DNA of 64,000 nucleotides from Agarivorans sp. TSD2052 (GCF_023238625.1 NZ_CP096670.1:733501-797500), one strand, 5' to 3'. Counted from the stretch's first letter, positions 53,201 to 63,060 are shown. The notes: generated by a model from the letters alone, not told the origin. A program made the numbers and translations.

Positions 53201-54823
53201 ATGTATTTGGATTATTTTGGCTTAAAGGAAAATCCTTTTTCGATAGCGCCAAACCCAGACTTTTTGTTTATGAGCGAGCGGCATAAAGAAGCGCTGGCTC
53301 ACCTCACTTTTGGCTTGGGCGAAACCGGTGGTTTTGTTCTGTTAACGGGTGAAGTCGGAACTGGGAAAACTACCGTCTCGCGTGCTTTGTTAAAGCAATT
53401 GCCAGAGCAAACAGAAGTGGCTTTGGTGCTTAACCCCAGCTTAACGGAAGTGGAGTTATTAGCGACGGTATGTGATGAGTTAAATATTAGCTATGACAGC
53501 GCTCATCTTACCGTGAAAAGCCTCGGCGATATTATTCGTCAGCGCCTGCTTGAAAACCACTGGGCGGGTGGCAATACCATGTTGCTCATCGACGAAGCGC
53601 AACATCTGTCGGTAGAAGTGTTAGAGCAGCTGCGTTTGCTGACCAATTTTGAAACCGATACCCGCAAACTATTAAGAGTGGTGCTGATTGGTCAACCTGA
53701 GTTGCAGCAAAAACTAAAACAACCTATTTTGCGTCAGTTAGCCCAGCGGATCACCGCGCGTTATCACTTACTGCCGTTAAATGTGTTTGAAGTTGAATCG
53801 TATGTTGCACACCGATTGAAGGTGGCGGGCTGTGAGCGGCCATTGTTCCCTCGTGCCGTCATTAAGCAACTTTTCAAAGCGGCTGAAGGCATCCCAAGGG
53901 TGATTAATTTACTCTGTGATAGGGCGCTGCTGGCTAGTTATGGCCGACATCTCATGCACGTTGATAAACGCGCACTGCAGCAAGCCATTGAAGAGGTGGC
54001 GTTAACAGAGCCTAAGTCTGAACTGAGCGTTAACCATGTATTAGCGGGTGCATTGCTGGGCGGCTTTATTTTGGCTGGTGGCTATTTGTATCAGCAAAGT
54101 ACGACTAATATAGCCCCTGAACATCCCCCTAAAACGCTCGCTGCTGCGGCGCAACCAACACCGCCGAATTTACCTCAAGCGCCGCTAGCTGCGTTGGCGC
54201 CTAGCCAAGCCTTAAGTGATACAGCCAAAGAATGGCAAGTGCTGACAAGCAGCAATGGATTTTCTGACGGTGCTTGGCAGTTACTGCTGCGGTTGTGGGG
54301 TTACGATGTACCTAGTGTGCAAGCTCGCTGCGATTTAATCAGTAACTTGGATCTGCATTGTTTATCTCTCAGTGGCGGCATGCGAGCATTACGCGATGTA
54401 AACTCTCCCGCGGTGATTAAACTGGAAGAAGACGGGGTTCAATTTTATGCCGTGGTTAGGCATTGGGGGGCGAAAGTAGAACTATGGCTAGGCGATCGTT
54501 CTTTTAAAGTGAGTGAACGCTGGTTAGGGCAACGTTGGAATGGAGAGTTTCAAGTGTTATGGCAGCCGCCTTCAGGTTTTAATGACCTCTTGAAACAGGG
54601 CAGCCAAGGTGAGGCTGTATATTGGCTAGAGCAAAGTTTGTCACTGTTGCAGGGTAAAAGGCCGCGCCAGATTTATCAGTTTGACCGCCAATTAGCCGAA
54701 CAAGTTGAGCAATTTCAACACCGTCATCGTTTAACCGCCGACGGTATTGCCGGTGTCTTTACTTTACTGCGTTTAAACCAGCAAATTTATGTTGATCAAC
54801 CGCGTCTTCAGGAGCTGAACTAA
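53201..54823 (+). CDS. gspA: GspA/ExeA-like type II secretion accessory ATPase
   Basis: 540-residue inner-membrane ATPase. AAA domain: Walker A LTGEVGTGKTT (~48-58), Walker B MLLIDEAQH (~129-137), sensor LNLL region to ~265; one membrane helix ~283-300; low-complexity Pro/Ala-rich linker; periplasmic part with a peptidoglycan-binding domain near the C-terminus (VEQFQHRHRLTADGIAGVFTLLRL). With GspB it helps the type II secretin assemble through the peptidoglycan. The stop overlaps the gspB ATG. Confidence 0.9.
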   Translation: MYLDYFGLKENPFSIAPNPDFLFMSERHKEALAHLTFGLGETGGFVLLTGEVGTGKTTVSRALLKQLPEQTEVALVLNPSLTEVELLATVCDELNISYDSAHLTVKSLGDIIRQRLLENHWAGGNTMLLIDEAQHLSVEVLEQLRLLTNFETDTRKLLRVVLIGQPELQQKLKQPILRQLAQRITARYHLLPLNVFEVESYVAHRLKVAGCERPLFPRAVIKQLFKAAEGIPRVINLLCDRALLASYGRHLMHVDKRALQQAIEEVALTEPKSELSVNHVLAGALLGGFILAGGYLYQQSTTNIAPEHPPKTLAAAAQPTPPNLPQAPLAALAPSQALSDTAKEWQVLTSSNGFSDGAWQLLLRLWGYDVPSVQARCDLISNLDLHCLSLSGGMRALRDVNSPAVIKLEEDGVQFYAVVRHWGAKVELWLGDRSFKVSERWLGQRWNGEFQVLWQPPSGFNDLLKQGSQGEAVYWLEQSLSLLQGKRPRQIYQFDRQLAEQVEQFQHRHRLTADGIAGVFTLLRLNQQIYVDQPRLQELN

Positions 54824-55641
54824 TGTCTAGTATTTTAACGGCGCAGCGCCGTCATCAACCAGATGAAGCTGTCAGCTTGGTGGCTCCTTCTAGGGTTAAT
54901 CCTTTAGTGTTAGCCTTAATCAGCTCGGGGTTAACCTTGGCTTTAGGAGCGTTGGCGCTATGGTGGTGGATGGGGCATCAACAGCCTGAGAACCAAGTTA
55001 CTACGCCTGCAGTGACTGTTGCGCCGGTTAACCCGCCGGTGCTTAAAGTCTCGACTATCGAGCCCAATCCCTTAGCCTTTGAACTGATGCCCTTGCCCGA
55101 ATTTAACGATTTAAAGAAGGTAGATTTACTGACTTTACGCCAACAACGATTTGACCAGCTATTGGCACAACAAACAAACCAAACAAACCAAACAGAGATT
55201 GTCGAGGGTTCGCCTAACGCACCTGCAAGTAATGCTGTTGCTGAGCGTACGGTTCAACAAGCACCTATTGTTACGCCGCAAAAAAGTCAGCCCTTAGCGC
55301 CTGCCGATGATGCCAACTTAGCAGAGCGTTTTGCAGCAGCCGTAGAGGCTACCCAAGTATTAGAGTGGCAGGAAGAAACCGATACCGTCGCTTACGATGA
55401 AGCGCCCATGCTAGGGGCATTGTCTCCTGAGATGCAAAAACTGGTACCGGCTATTACCTTTAACTCGCATGTCTTTTCTTCTGATCCTGCCCGTCGATAC
55501 GTTACGTTTAACAATAAGCAGTTACTAGAAGGGGACTTACTTAATAACAACATTGAGATCGTTGCTATTCGTTTAGACGATGTCGTGCTGAGGGTGGCTG
55601 GCCATTTGTGCCGCCTAAAGGCGCTATCAGACTGGGGTTAA
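54823..55641 (+). CDS. gspB: GspB-like type II secretion accessory protein
   Basis: 272-residue protein with one membrane helix (~28-50), a long disordered linker (Q/P/A-rich; includes an N-Q-T repeat, QQTNQTNQT) and a C-terminal GspB/PulB-type domain (FNSHVFSSDPARRYVTF and LEGDLLNNNIEIVAI). Partner of GspA. The core secretion operon is not in the window. Confidence 0.88.
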   Translation: MSSILTAQRRHQPDEAVSLVAPSRVNPLVLALISSGLTLALGALALWWWMGHQQPENQVTTPAVTVAPVNPPVLKVSTIEPNPLAFELMPLPEFNDLKKVDLLTLRQQRFDQLLAQQTNQTNQTEIVEGSPNAPASNAVAERTVQQAPIVTPQKSQPLAPADDANLAERFAAAVEATQVLEWQEETDTVAYDEAPMLGALSPEMQKLVPAITFNSHVFSSDPARRYVTFNNKQLLEGDLLNNNIEIVAIRLDDVVLRVAGHLCRLKALSDWG

Positions 55642-55702
55642 ATGCTATCAATAGCCACTGCTAAAGGTATTGCGAGAGAATCTAGCTTGTTACCAGTAGT
55701 GG

Positions 55703-56797
55703 TTATTTTTTGCGGTCCCTAGCTCCCATATTGAGTAATTTCGGTAGTTGATATCTTAAAAAATTATTGGATGGCTTTTCAAAATACAAAAAAGTCAAAA
55801 TAGAGATAAATACTAACGATATTAGGTATGTTAGAAAGTTTATTAGTGGCGATGTGATAAAAAATTTAGAGGAAAGCATCGTATATAGTTTATGTACTGG
55901 AACTTGAAGAATATAAAGTGAAAAACTCGCCTCACCAAGTAACACCAAAGGTTTTCTGCTGAAAAAGCTGGCTAGCGTTGACTGACAAAGTGATAATGAA
56001 ATAATAAAGATCAAAAATAAAGGTGCTAAAAAGCTCGAGCTAAACGGCACTGCAAACCCAATAACGTCTACCAAGTGTTCCTTATTATCTAGCACCAATA
56101 CGATGGTCACGGCTGATGCGATAGGAAGGCGCGTAGATCCGATTGTATCGTTCGATTTGTTAGATCTGTTGTGAAGTAGCCATATTCCACCTGAAATGCC
56201 AATTAAAAAGCTGCATAGATGAGAAGCAGGGAAGTAGTAAATTAAATCATTTAATAGTGAGGAATAAGCGCTGTTTGTCTCTTTGGATAAAGCATAAGTT
56301 AATATGGTTTGGGTTATCAGCCAATAAACGGCTGAGCATATAGCTAAGGACTTTACAGAGCACTTATTCTTCTTGATATACAGTAAAATGAACGGAAAGC
56401 TTAAATAGAAAAACGCCTCTACTGATAGTGACCATCCAGGGTAATTAATAGAGAGTGGATATGGCGAAACCCACGATTGTAGAAAAGTAACATTTAACAA
56501 TAATGCTGACCACCATATAGGTGTATTGTGGTAGAAATCCAAGCCTATTACTAAAAGTATCCCCACCATGTAAATAGGCACTATTCGCGATACCCTTGCC
56601 CATAAATAAGAGCGGGTCTTAATATCTCGTTCAAAATGCGATATGGACATGACGAAGCCAGATAGAACAAAGAAAAACGTGACCATTTCCGGTCCCGCTA
56701 TTAATGCCCCTTCAAACCCCGTGGCATCACCAAAGTGGAATATAACCACTATTAATGCAGCAATAAATCTAAAAAAGGTGAGTGATTCAACCCGCAT
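55703..56797 (-). CDS. Acyltransferase family 3 (OafA/YrhL-like) membrane protein
   Basis: 364-residue integral membrane O-acyltransferase with ~10 helices. Opening LTFFRFIAALIVVIFHFG with the catalytic histidine; FFFVLSGFVMS and ARVSRIVPIYM motifs; NYPGWSLSVEAFFYLSFP segment. Acetylates a cell-surface glycan or lipid, target unknown. The gene is distinctly A/T-rich compared with gspAB and pitA and sits alone between them, suggesting acquisition. Confidence 0.88.
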   Translation of the reverse strand: MRVESLTFFRFIAALIVVIFHFGDATGFEGALIAGPEMVTFFFVLSGFVMSISHFERDIKTRSYLWARVSRIVPIYMVGILLVIGLDFYHNTPIWWSALLLNVTFLQSWVSPYPLSINYPGWSLSVEAFFYLSFPFILLYIKKNKCSVKSLAICSAVYWLITQTILTYALSKETNSAYSSLLNDLIYYFPASHLCSFLIGISGGIWLLHNRSNKSNDTIGSTRLPIASAVTIVLVLDNKEHLVDVIGFAVPFSSSFLAPLFLIFIISLSLCQSTLASFFSRKPLVLLGEASFSLYILQVPVHKLYTMLSSKFFITSPLINFLTYLISLVFISILTFLYFEKPSNNFLRYQLPKLLNMGARDRKK

Positions 56798-57011
56798 GAC
56801 ACATCCTTGTGCTTACTTTTTCTAAATCAATTAAAACTATAACACGCTTTACCTAGACTCGATGTCTTACGCGCGGGGAGGTAATGGTTCGGCCAGTGGC
56901 TACGATTTACGCGATGAACAGTATTTAGCGTCAGTTTAGCGAAATGGGAGAGGTGTATTTAGTTGTAGAGTCAGCGGCTTTGCTAAAGGACAGTTAAATT
57001 TTCATTAAAAT

Positions 57012-57041
57012 AAAAAGGGCGCCTGATTAGGCGCCCTTTTT
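57012..57041. terminator. Bidirectional Rho-independent terminator
   Basis: A5-GGGCGCC / GGCGCCC-T5 with a 6-base loop: 12-bp stem, T-tract on both strands. Closes the ygiM-like gene on the minus strand. Confidence 0.88.
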
Positions 57042-57053
57042 AAATGATTGAGA

Positions 57054-57665
57054 TTACATCCACTGCTGATCGCGTTTTTTACGACGAGGAATCATTGGCA
57101 GTAATACACCAAGTAGTAAGCCTATACCAGCCACGGCCCCGCCACGCATGAACCATTGCATTTGCACTGCTTCATCTTTGGTGTCTAGCTCGTGCTGTAA
57201 GCTACTGTTTTGCTCACTGATTTGGTTTAACTGTTCGTTAAGCTGGTCGTTAGTGACTTGTAGCTGTTCAATTTGTACAGCTTGCGCTTCAATCTGTGCG
57301 CTTTGCTCTGCTGTGGCGTTGCCACTGTCTTCAAGCTGCTGCTTTCTTTGGTTCTCACTGGTTTCCAATTGCGTTTTCACTTGTTGCAATTGAGCGGCAA
57401 GACCCGGTGTGCGATTTAAGTATTTAGCCTCTACCCAGCCTTCTCGGCCGTTCTCTAAGACCACTTTGGCGTATTTGTTTTCCGCGTTGTAGTCAACTTG
57501 GTTGATTTTGGTGCCAGCGTTAACACTGCCTAAAATACGAAATTGATTACTAGGACCAGAGTGGAGAAAAATAAATAAGTCATCGGAAATATATCGAGTT
57601 TGGGCGATGACAGGAAAGGCGAGGGCAAGCGATAAAACAGCAGCAGATAAGTTTCTGACGATCAC
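57054..57665 (-). CDS. YgiM-type SH3 domain protein (TIGR04211 family)
   Basis: 203 residues: signal peptide (~1-22), bacterial SH3 domain (YISDDLFIFLHSGPSNQFRILGSVNAGTKI...EGWVEAKYL), a coiled coil ~95-165 and a C-terminal membrane helix ~170-190 with basic tail. Resembles YgiM of enterobacteria. Start is GTG with AAGAG upstream. Envelope-located, function unknown. Confidence 0.85.
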   Translation of the reverse strand: MIVRNLSAAVLSLALAFPVIAQTRYISDDLFIFLHSGPSNQFRILGSVNAGTKINQVDYNAENKYAKVVLENGREGWVEAKYLNRTPGLAAQLQQVKTQLETSENQRKQQLEDSGNATAEQSAQIEAQAVQIEQLQVTNDQLNEQLNQISEQNSSLQHELDTKDEAVQMQWFMRGGAVAGIGLLLGVLLPMIPRRKKRDQQWM

Positions 57666-57709
57666 GGCGTATCTCTTCGAATTGGTGGGTAGTCGCGCTT
57701 AGTGTACGA

Positions 57710-57743
57710 AACAACGTTGCTAGTCTCAACCAGCAACGTTGTT
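57710..57743 (-). terminator. Hairpin downstream of pitA
   Basis: AACAACGTTGCT / AGCAACGTTGTT, 12-bp perfect stem, 10-base loop, 33 bases after the pitA stop on the minus strand, followed by TTT-poor sequence. Probable terminator. Confidence 0.6.
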
Positions 57744-57775
57744 ATTGTGAGTAAAGTTAGGCTGTTTTTATCAAA

Positions 57776-59041
57776 CTAGCCAAAAATACCCAGCATGATG
57801 TAGTAAAACACGATAGAAAGAGCCGCACCTGCAGGCAGAGTAACAACCCAAGAAACCACGATACTACGTACTACGCCTAAGTTTAGCGCAGCAATACCAC
57901 GAGCCATACCTACACCTAATACCGCACCGACTAAGGTTTGGGTGGTTGAAATAGGTAAACCGGTACCTGATGCAACGACCACTGTGGTGGCTGCTGCTAA
58001 TTCAGCTGCAAAGCCACGACTAGGCGTTAGGTGAGTAATACCTTTACCAATAGTGGCGATCACTCGATGACCAAATAGTGCTAAACCCGCAACGATACCT
58101 AAGCCACCTAGAGGTAATATCCACCAAGCTAGGGCTGCTTTAGCACCAATTTCACCATCGTTACTGACTACGCTGACTACTGCTGCTAATGGACCGATAG
58201 CGTTAGCTACGTCATTAGAGCCGTGGGCAAACGCCATACAACAGGCGGTAATAACCATTAATACCGCAAACACTTTCTCTACGTTGGTGTAGTGCATTTG
58301 ACGGTCAGCTTTAGGGTCGATTTTTAAGCGACTAATGATGATTTTACCCACCACCGCGACCAATAGACCAATAATTATTGCCCAAATGTATCCCTCTGCA
58401 CCGCTCATTTCTAAGCCGACGTGCTTAAGGCCCTTCTTGATGGTTACAAGTGCCATCATAAAGCCAGCTAAGAACATGTACACAGGCACATAACGCTTGG
58501 CTGCGGCTAAGGGGTTGTCATGGTCAAAAATCAGTTTTTGAGCGCTGACAAAGATAAGATAAGCAAATACCCCTGAGATGGCAGGAGTAATAATCCAGCT
58601 ACCTACAATGCCCCCTACTTTGGCCCATTCAACCGCTTCTGTACCTACGCCTACGGCTGCGAAGCCAACAATAGCGCCGATGATAGAGTGAGTGGTTGAT
58701 ACTGGCCAACCATTATACGAAGCAATCAATAGCCAAGTACCTGCTGCCAATAAGGCTGCGATCATACCAAATACCAGTAATTCAGGTGTTTGAGTGAACG
58801 CGCTTGAATCAATGATCCCCTTACGCACAGTATTAGTTACTGCACCGCCAGCCAAATAAGCACCAGCAAATTCAAAGATCATAGCGATAAAAATCGCTTG
58901 TTTAATAGTGATAGCGTTTGAGCCTACAGACGTACCCATAGCATTGGCTACATCATTAGCACCAATACCCCAAGCCATCACAAAGCCAAAAACGGCCGCA
59001 ATAATAATCAGCGTAGTGCCGTAAGTTGCAAGAATTTCCAT
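57776..59041 (-). CDS. pitA: PiT-family inorganic phosphate transporter
   Basis: 421-residue inner-membrane phosphate permease with ~10 helices. The two repeated PiT signatures are visible: GANDVANAMGTSVGS (~27-41) and HGSNDVANAIGPLAA (~275-289). Operon partner is the DUF47 protein 31 bases upstream, as in many bacteria. Confidence 0.95.
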   Translation of the reverse strand: MEILATYGTTLIIIAAVFGFVMAWGIGANDVANAMGTSVGSNAITIKQAIFIAMIFEFAGAYLAGGAVTNTVRKGIIDSSAFTQTPELLVFGMIAALLAAGTWLLIASYNGWPVSTTHSIIGAIVGFAAVGVGTEAVEWAKVGGIVGSWIITPAISGVFAYLIFVSAQKLIFDHDNPLAAAKRYVPVYMFLAGFMMALVTIKKGLKHVGLEMSGAEGYIWAIIIGLLVAVVGKIIISRLKIDPKADRQMHYTNVEKVFAVLMVITACCMAFAHGSNDVANAIGPLAAVVSVVSNDGEIGAKAALAWWILPLGGLGIVAGLALFGHRVIATIGKGITHLTPSRGFAAELAAATTVVVASGTGLPISTTQTLVGAVLGVGMARGIAALNLGVVRSIVVSWVVTLPAGAALSIVFYYIMLGIFG

Positions 59042-59072
59042 TGGAGTTACCTAAGTAATTTTCTTTTATTGT

Positions 59073-59750
59073 TTAGCGATAAATCATCAATTCTAAACGT
59101 GCACCAACACGCTGAGCTTGGTCAGCGAGTTCGCCGATAGCTTCAATGATGAAATATAGGAACATTGCGTCGATAGGGTCTAGTTTTTTCTCTAGCTTCT
59201 GTAACTTACGACGAATCTTGATTTGCTGGGCATCGGTTTCATCTTCGATTAGATCGAGTTCTTGAACCAATTGTTTAACAATGTCTACTTCACGGCCTTT
59301 AAAGCCGGTCTCAAGCAGATCTTCTAGCTCGTTGATCACTTCTTTTGCTTTGCCTGTTGCATCTAAGCAACGGGCTAAGTAAGCCATGAACATCTCTGCT
59401 AGTTTTGGTGGTAACTCCATTTTACGACCAAGCATTCTGCCCGAAATATCTTTTGCTTTATTGGCAATTCTATCTTGATGGGTTAGCAGCTCTAGCACGT
59501 CTGAACGTTCAACGGGCATGAAAATCCCACCCGGCAGGTTTAAACGGATTTCACGCTTCATGCGATCGGCTTCTTTCTCTAAGTTAGAGATGTCTCTACG
59601 GCGCTTAGCTGCCGCTTTCCAATCTTTATTTAACACAGCATCGAAAAAAGGTACTAAACCTTCACAACATTCGTGCACTACATTGATATGTTCTTCTAAA
59701 GGTTTAATTGGCGATTTTGCAAACAAACCTAGAATTGTATTTCCGGACAT
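59073..59750 (-). CDS. DUF47/TIGR00153 phosphate-transport regulator (YkaA-like)
   Basis: 225-residue all-helical PhoU-like protein: IEEHINVVHECCEG-type opening, RRRDISNLEKEADRMKREIR and the C-terminal DQAQRVGARLELM. Pairs with PitA and likely adjusts its activity; mechanism not settled. Confidence 0.92.
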   Translation of the reverse strand: MSGNTILGLFAKSPIKPLEEHINVVHECCEGLVPFFDAVLNKDWKAAAKRRRDISNLEKEADRMKREIRLNLPGGIFMPVERSDVLELLTHQDRIANKAKDISGRMLGRKMELPPKLAEMFMAYLARCLDATGKAKEVINELEDLLETGFKGREVDIVKQLVQELDLIEDETDAQQIKIRRKLQKLEKKLDPIDAMFLYFIIEAIGELADQAQRVGARLELMIYR

Positions 59751-59932
59751 AATCTCTGTTCCAATTAGCTATGCAAACGATATATTTTTTGCGAGGCGCA
59801 TGGTAACGTAGCCAAGCATAGTTGCAAGCTTTTATGTGTCTAATTCACGAGTTTTACTAGAGCTGAATCAAAAGTTTTGATTGAAAACTGAACAGGAGGG
59901 CTGGTCACTGTGTCAGCAAACATGGATAAACC

Positions 59933-61420
59933 ATGAACAATGAAATTGAAATCAAGCTCTTAGCTAACCCTCAATGTGCGTCGGTTTTGCTAGAACGGCT
60001 TGCACAGTATAGTGTGCTACAGACAGAAATAAAAACCTTAACCAGTGTTTATTTTGATACACCTGACCATCAATTAATGCGCTGGGGCATGGGTTTACGT
60101 ATTCGCAGTGGTGATGGCGATGATGTTCAAACCTTAAAAACCAACGGTGTGGTGGTTGGGGGCCTTCATCAGCGGCCTGAATATAACACGGTTGTTAAGT
60201 CTAACCAGCCGCAACTGTATTTGTTTGACCAGCTAGAATGGCCAGCCGACGCGAATCTTAATCAGCTAAATAATTTGCTTGCCCCCTTATTTACGACTAC
60301 CTTTTCCCGTCAAACGTGGTTACTTGATCTCGATAACGACACTTTAATCGAGGTGGCCTTTGATCAAGGTTCGCTCACGGCCAATACCGATCAAGAAGCA
60401 ATATGTGAAATAGAGTTAGAGTTAGTGAAAGGTGATGTTGCCCAGCTCTTTGAGTTAGCTAAAGACATTGCAACCATAGAAGGCCTGCGTTTAGCTAACA
60501 TAAGCAAAGCAAAACGCGGTTATTTATTGGCGACTACGCATAGCGAAAGTGTCAAGCCACTGGTGGCGGTGCCTCTAAATGACGCAAACAACACTGCTGA
60601 ATCGCTGACCCTGATCTTTTTAACCGCGCTGGAGCATTGGCAATATCATGAACAGCTTTTTGTTGAGCGCCCCAGCTTAGCCGCCTTAGAGCAGTTATCG
60701 CTAGCAGTACAAATGTTGTGTCAAGCGTGTAAGATGTTTAGTGAGTTAAACTTGGTAGAGTGCCCTTGGTTAGCCGAGCTGCGTTGGCTACGCCAGCAGT
60801 TCAGTTGGATTAATCAGGCCAATAGCTTATCTCGTTTAACGGCCGAGCGCGGGGCTCTAATAAAAAAACTCCCTCAGCAACGTTCCTTATTAAAATCTCT
60901 TCAGCAACAGCAGTTGGCCTTGCCGCAATCTGAGCAAGTAATTCAGCTGTTACATAGCACCCGCTACTGCAATTTAATGTTAAAAATCACCCGTTGGTTA
61001 TATGAAAGCCAATGGCAAAAAAATCAGCAGCTGCAATCGCAGAATATTCGTCAGGTGGCAACAGAAGTATTAGATACCAGTTGGTCTAAGCTACGTAAGT
61101 CAGAGTTAGCCGCGCCTGAAGTCAATGCCGATACCTATATAAAGCAAGCCATTAAGCTTAGGCGTAACCTATTAGTAGGTATTTGTGTGGGTGAACTGTT
61201 TGAAGCCGACTCTCGGCAAGAGTTTAGATTGCCATGGGTTGATATACTGTCTGGTATTGATGAACTTAGTTTGTTCAAGCCCTTGCGCGATATATTGCCC
61301 AATTTAGACCAAGAGCAACAAAAGCCGATAGAAAAATGGATGCGTAGAAAAGAACAGTCTTTACTTGAGGCTATCGAGTTTTCTCGACAACAAGCTCTAC
61401 AACAAGCGGTATATTGGTAG
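59933..61420 (+). CDS. CYTH/CHAD-type inorganic triphosphatase (YgiF-like)
   Basis: 495 residues. CYTH domain 1-~200: EIEIKLL opening, basic tunnel residues in RIRSGDG and LKTNG, ISKAKRGYLL near its end. The remainder is an all-helical CHAD-like domain (~225-490). Enterobacterial YgiF hydrolyses tripolyphosphate. Preceded by CAGGAGG some distance upstream of the ATG. Confidence 0.88.
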   Translation: MNNEIEIKLLANPQCASVLLERLAQYSVLQTEIKTLTSVYFDTPDHQLMRWGMGLRIRSGDGDDVQTLKTNGVVVGGLHQRPEYNTVVKSNQPQLYLFDQLEWPADANLNQLNNLLAPLFTTTFSRQTWLLDLDNDTLIEVAFDQGSLTANTDQEAICEIELELVKGDVAQLFELAKDIATIEGLRLANISKAKRGYLLATTHSESVKPLVAVPLNDANNTAESLTLIFLTALEHWQYHEQLFVERPSLAALEQLSLAVQMLCQACKMFSELNLVECPWLAELRWLRQQFSWINQANSLSRLTAERGALIKKLPQQRSLLKSLQQQQLALPQSEQVIQLLHSTRYCNLMLKITRWLYESQWQKNQQLQSQNIRQVATEVLDTSWSKLRKSELAAPEVNADTYIKQAIKLRRNLLVGICVGELFEADSRQEFRLPWVDILSGIDELSLFKPLRDILPNLDQEQQKPIEKWMRRKEQSLLEAIEFSRQQALQQAVYW

Positions 61421-62184
61421 TGCTAAGCGCATTTGCTCTTAAAAAAATCCTGATTACTCTGATTATGCCTAGCACGGCTTTAGTCATATTGCTGTTATTG
61501 GGCTTGCTCTTTATGCTGGTCGGGCGGCGCTTTCTAGGGCGAAGCTTAATTGGCTTTTCCTTAGTCACTACCTTGTTGTTAAGTTTGTATCCGATTAGCG
61601 GTGCAATGCTGCATTACTGGGAAAGGCAGTATTCAGGCTTAACCCGCTTGCCCGCTGATAGCGACTTAATCGTGGTCTTAGGCTGCTTACACTATCAAGA
61701 TGATAACCAACCGCTATCTAGTCAAATTTTGCCCTGTGGGGTGGTGAAGGTGGTTGAAGCTGTGCGCCTATGGCGACAAAACCCTTCGGTAAGTATATTA
61801 CTCTCTGGCGGCGACATAGAAGGCAGTGGCGTACAACATGCCGATATGCTGGCCGCATTGGCGGAGTCTTTAGGCGTACCAAAATCCCAATTAATCCGCA
61901 GCTATCATAATCAGGATACCGCTACCGAAGTGACTCGGCTGGCTAATACTTATACTGATCAATCGATGGTGCTGGTGACCCAAGCTTCACATATGCCTAG
62001 AGCGATGTCTTGGTTTGCAAGGTATGATTTACAGGTTGTCGCCGCGCCGACTTACTATCAAGTTAGAAATTGGCAAAAGCCATTCACCTGGCGCTCCTTT
62101 GTTCCTCGTTTAAGTCACATCGCTAAAGCCGATACCGCTGTTTATGAGACTTTAGCAAATTTTTGGCTGCGGCTGAAAAGCTGA
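61420..62184 (+). CDS. ElyC/SanA/YdcF-family protein (DUF218)
   Basis: 254 residues: two N-terminal helices (~14-32, ~37-58) and a DUF218 domain with SDLIVVLG, ILLSGG and TATEV (nucleotide-like loops), as in E. coli ElyC. ElyC influences undecaprenyl-linked envelope synthesis. Start is GTG at 61420 overlapping the ygiF-like stop (TAGTG); a TTG two codons earlier is possible. Confidence 0.85.
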   Translation: MLSAFALKKILITLIMPSTALVILLLLGLLFMLVGRRFLGRSLIGFSLVTTLLLSLYPISGAMLHYWERQYSGLTRLPADSDLIVVLGCLHYQDDNQPLSSQILPCGVVKVVEAVRLWRQNPSVSILLSGGDIEGSGVQHADMLAALAESLGVPKSQLIRSYHNQDTATEVTRLANTYTDQSMVLVTQASHMPRAMSWFARYDLQVVAAPTYYQVRNWQKPFTWRSFVPRLSHIAKADTAVYETLANFWLRLKS

Positions 62185-62192
62185 ATCTACCC

Positions 62193-62939
62193 TTAATCTT
62201 TATCTCGCTGCTGCATTTTTTTGAGTTGCTTCTGGATCAAACTTAATTGCTCTCGCAGCATTTTTTGTTCGGCTTGGTGTTGTTGAATTAAGCGCTCTAG
62301 CCTCGTTTCTTTAGTGGCGTCATCACGAAGTAATAGCGCCGACATTAAGCCTGATATCGCGCCAAAAAAGCCAACGCCGGTGAAAATCATGATACTGGCG
62401 AGAATCCGCCCTGCATCGGTGACGGGCACAAAGTCGCCATAACCGACGGTGGAGACCGTGACTATCGCCCACCAAAGTGCTTCTCCTGAGTTTTGTATCT
62501 GTCCGCCTTCTCCCCCTTCGGCCAATAAAATCCCCACCGAACCCGCTAAAACGATTAAAAAGATAATCAGTAGAATCATCGCCAAGGTGGATTCAATTCT
62601 TCGGCTAAGTAATTTTTTAAACAGCTGCCGTTGCTTTGAGATAGCACTTATTAACTTGTAGGCGTGAATGAAACGCAGAAAGCGCAAAGGTTCAACCATA
62701 GGGATACTGGCTAATAAATCTATCCAATGATGCTGAAAATAACGTTTAGGGTTATTACTACGTAGCATTTTGCTAAAGAAATGGGCAATGAAAACACAGC
62801 AAATTAGGGTATCCAAGGTGACCAGTAAAGAACGTAATTCGGAGTCAGTGGGGTAGAAAAATAGGCAGCTGACAATACCAATAGCGATGATTGATAGCAG
62901 CATGATCGCCAAGTCGAAGGCATTTACGTTGGTTTTCAT
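62193..62939 (-). CDS. Voltage-gated-like potassium channel
   Basis: 248 residues with an S1-S4-like region (~8-105), pore helix and selectivity filter TVSTVGYGDFVP (~159-170), S6 helix, then a coiled-coil tail (~215-246). Related to Kch/VIC channels; tetrameric by family. Good ribosome site (AGGACAAATAA). Convergent with the elyC-like gene. Confidence 0.88.
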   Translation of the reverse strand: MKTNVNAFDLAIMLLSIIAIGIVSCLFFYPTDSELRSLLVTLDTLICCVFIAHFFSKMLRSNNPKRYFQHHWIDLLASIPMVEPLRFLRFIHAYKLISAISKQRQLFKKLLSRRIESTLAMILLIIFLIVLAGSVGILLAEGGEGGQIQNSGEALWWAIVTVSTVGYGDFVPVTDAGRILASIMIFTGVGFFGAISGLMSALLLRDDATKETRLERLIQQHQAEQKMLREQLSLIQKQLKKMQQRDKD

Positions 62940-62998
62940 TTATTTGTCCTATCGCCAAGGTGTTCGAACCATCCAAACTATACCTTATTAAGGATCTC

Positions 62999-63060
62999 AC
63001 ATAAGCCGCTACTAAGTCACCCATATCAAATGATTTGAGTGACTTAGTAGCGACTTATGT
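62999..63060. repeat. Large inverted repeat upstream of glnE
   Basis: 22-base arms (62999-63020 and 63039-63060) with one mismatch, around an 18-base centre that itself contains a small palindrome (TCAAATGATTTGA). It lies in the 222-base gap between the divergent channel gene and glnE. Unusually long for a terminator, and no T-tract. Confidence 0.85.

Noticed and set aside
55175-55192. Short ACAAACCAA repeat inside gspB
   Set aside because: It encodes the N-Q-T linker repeat in a disordered segment; ordinary low-complexity coding sequence.
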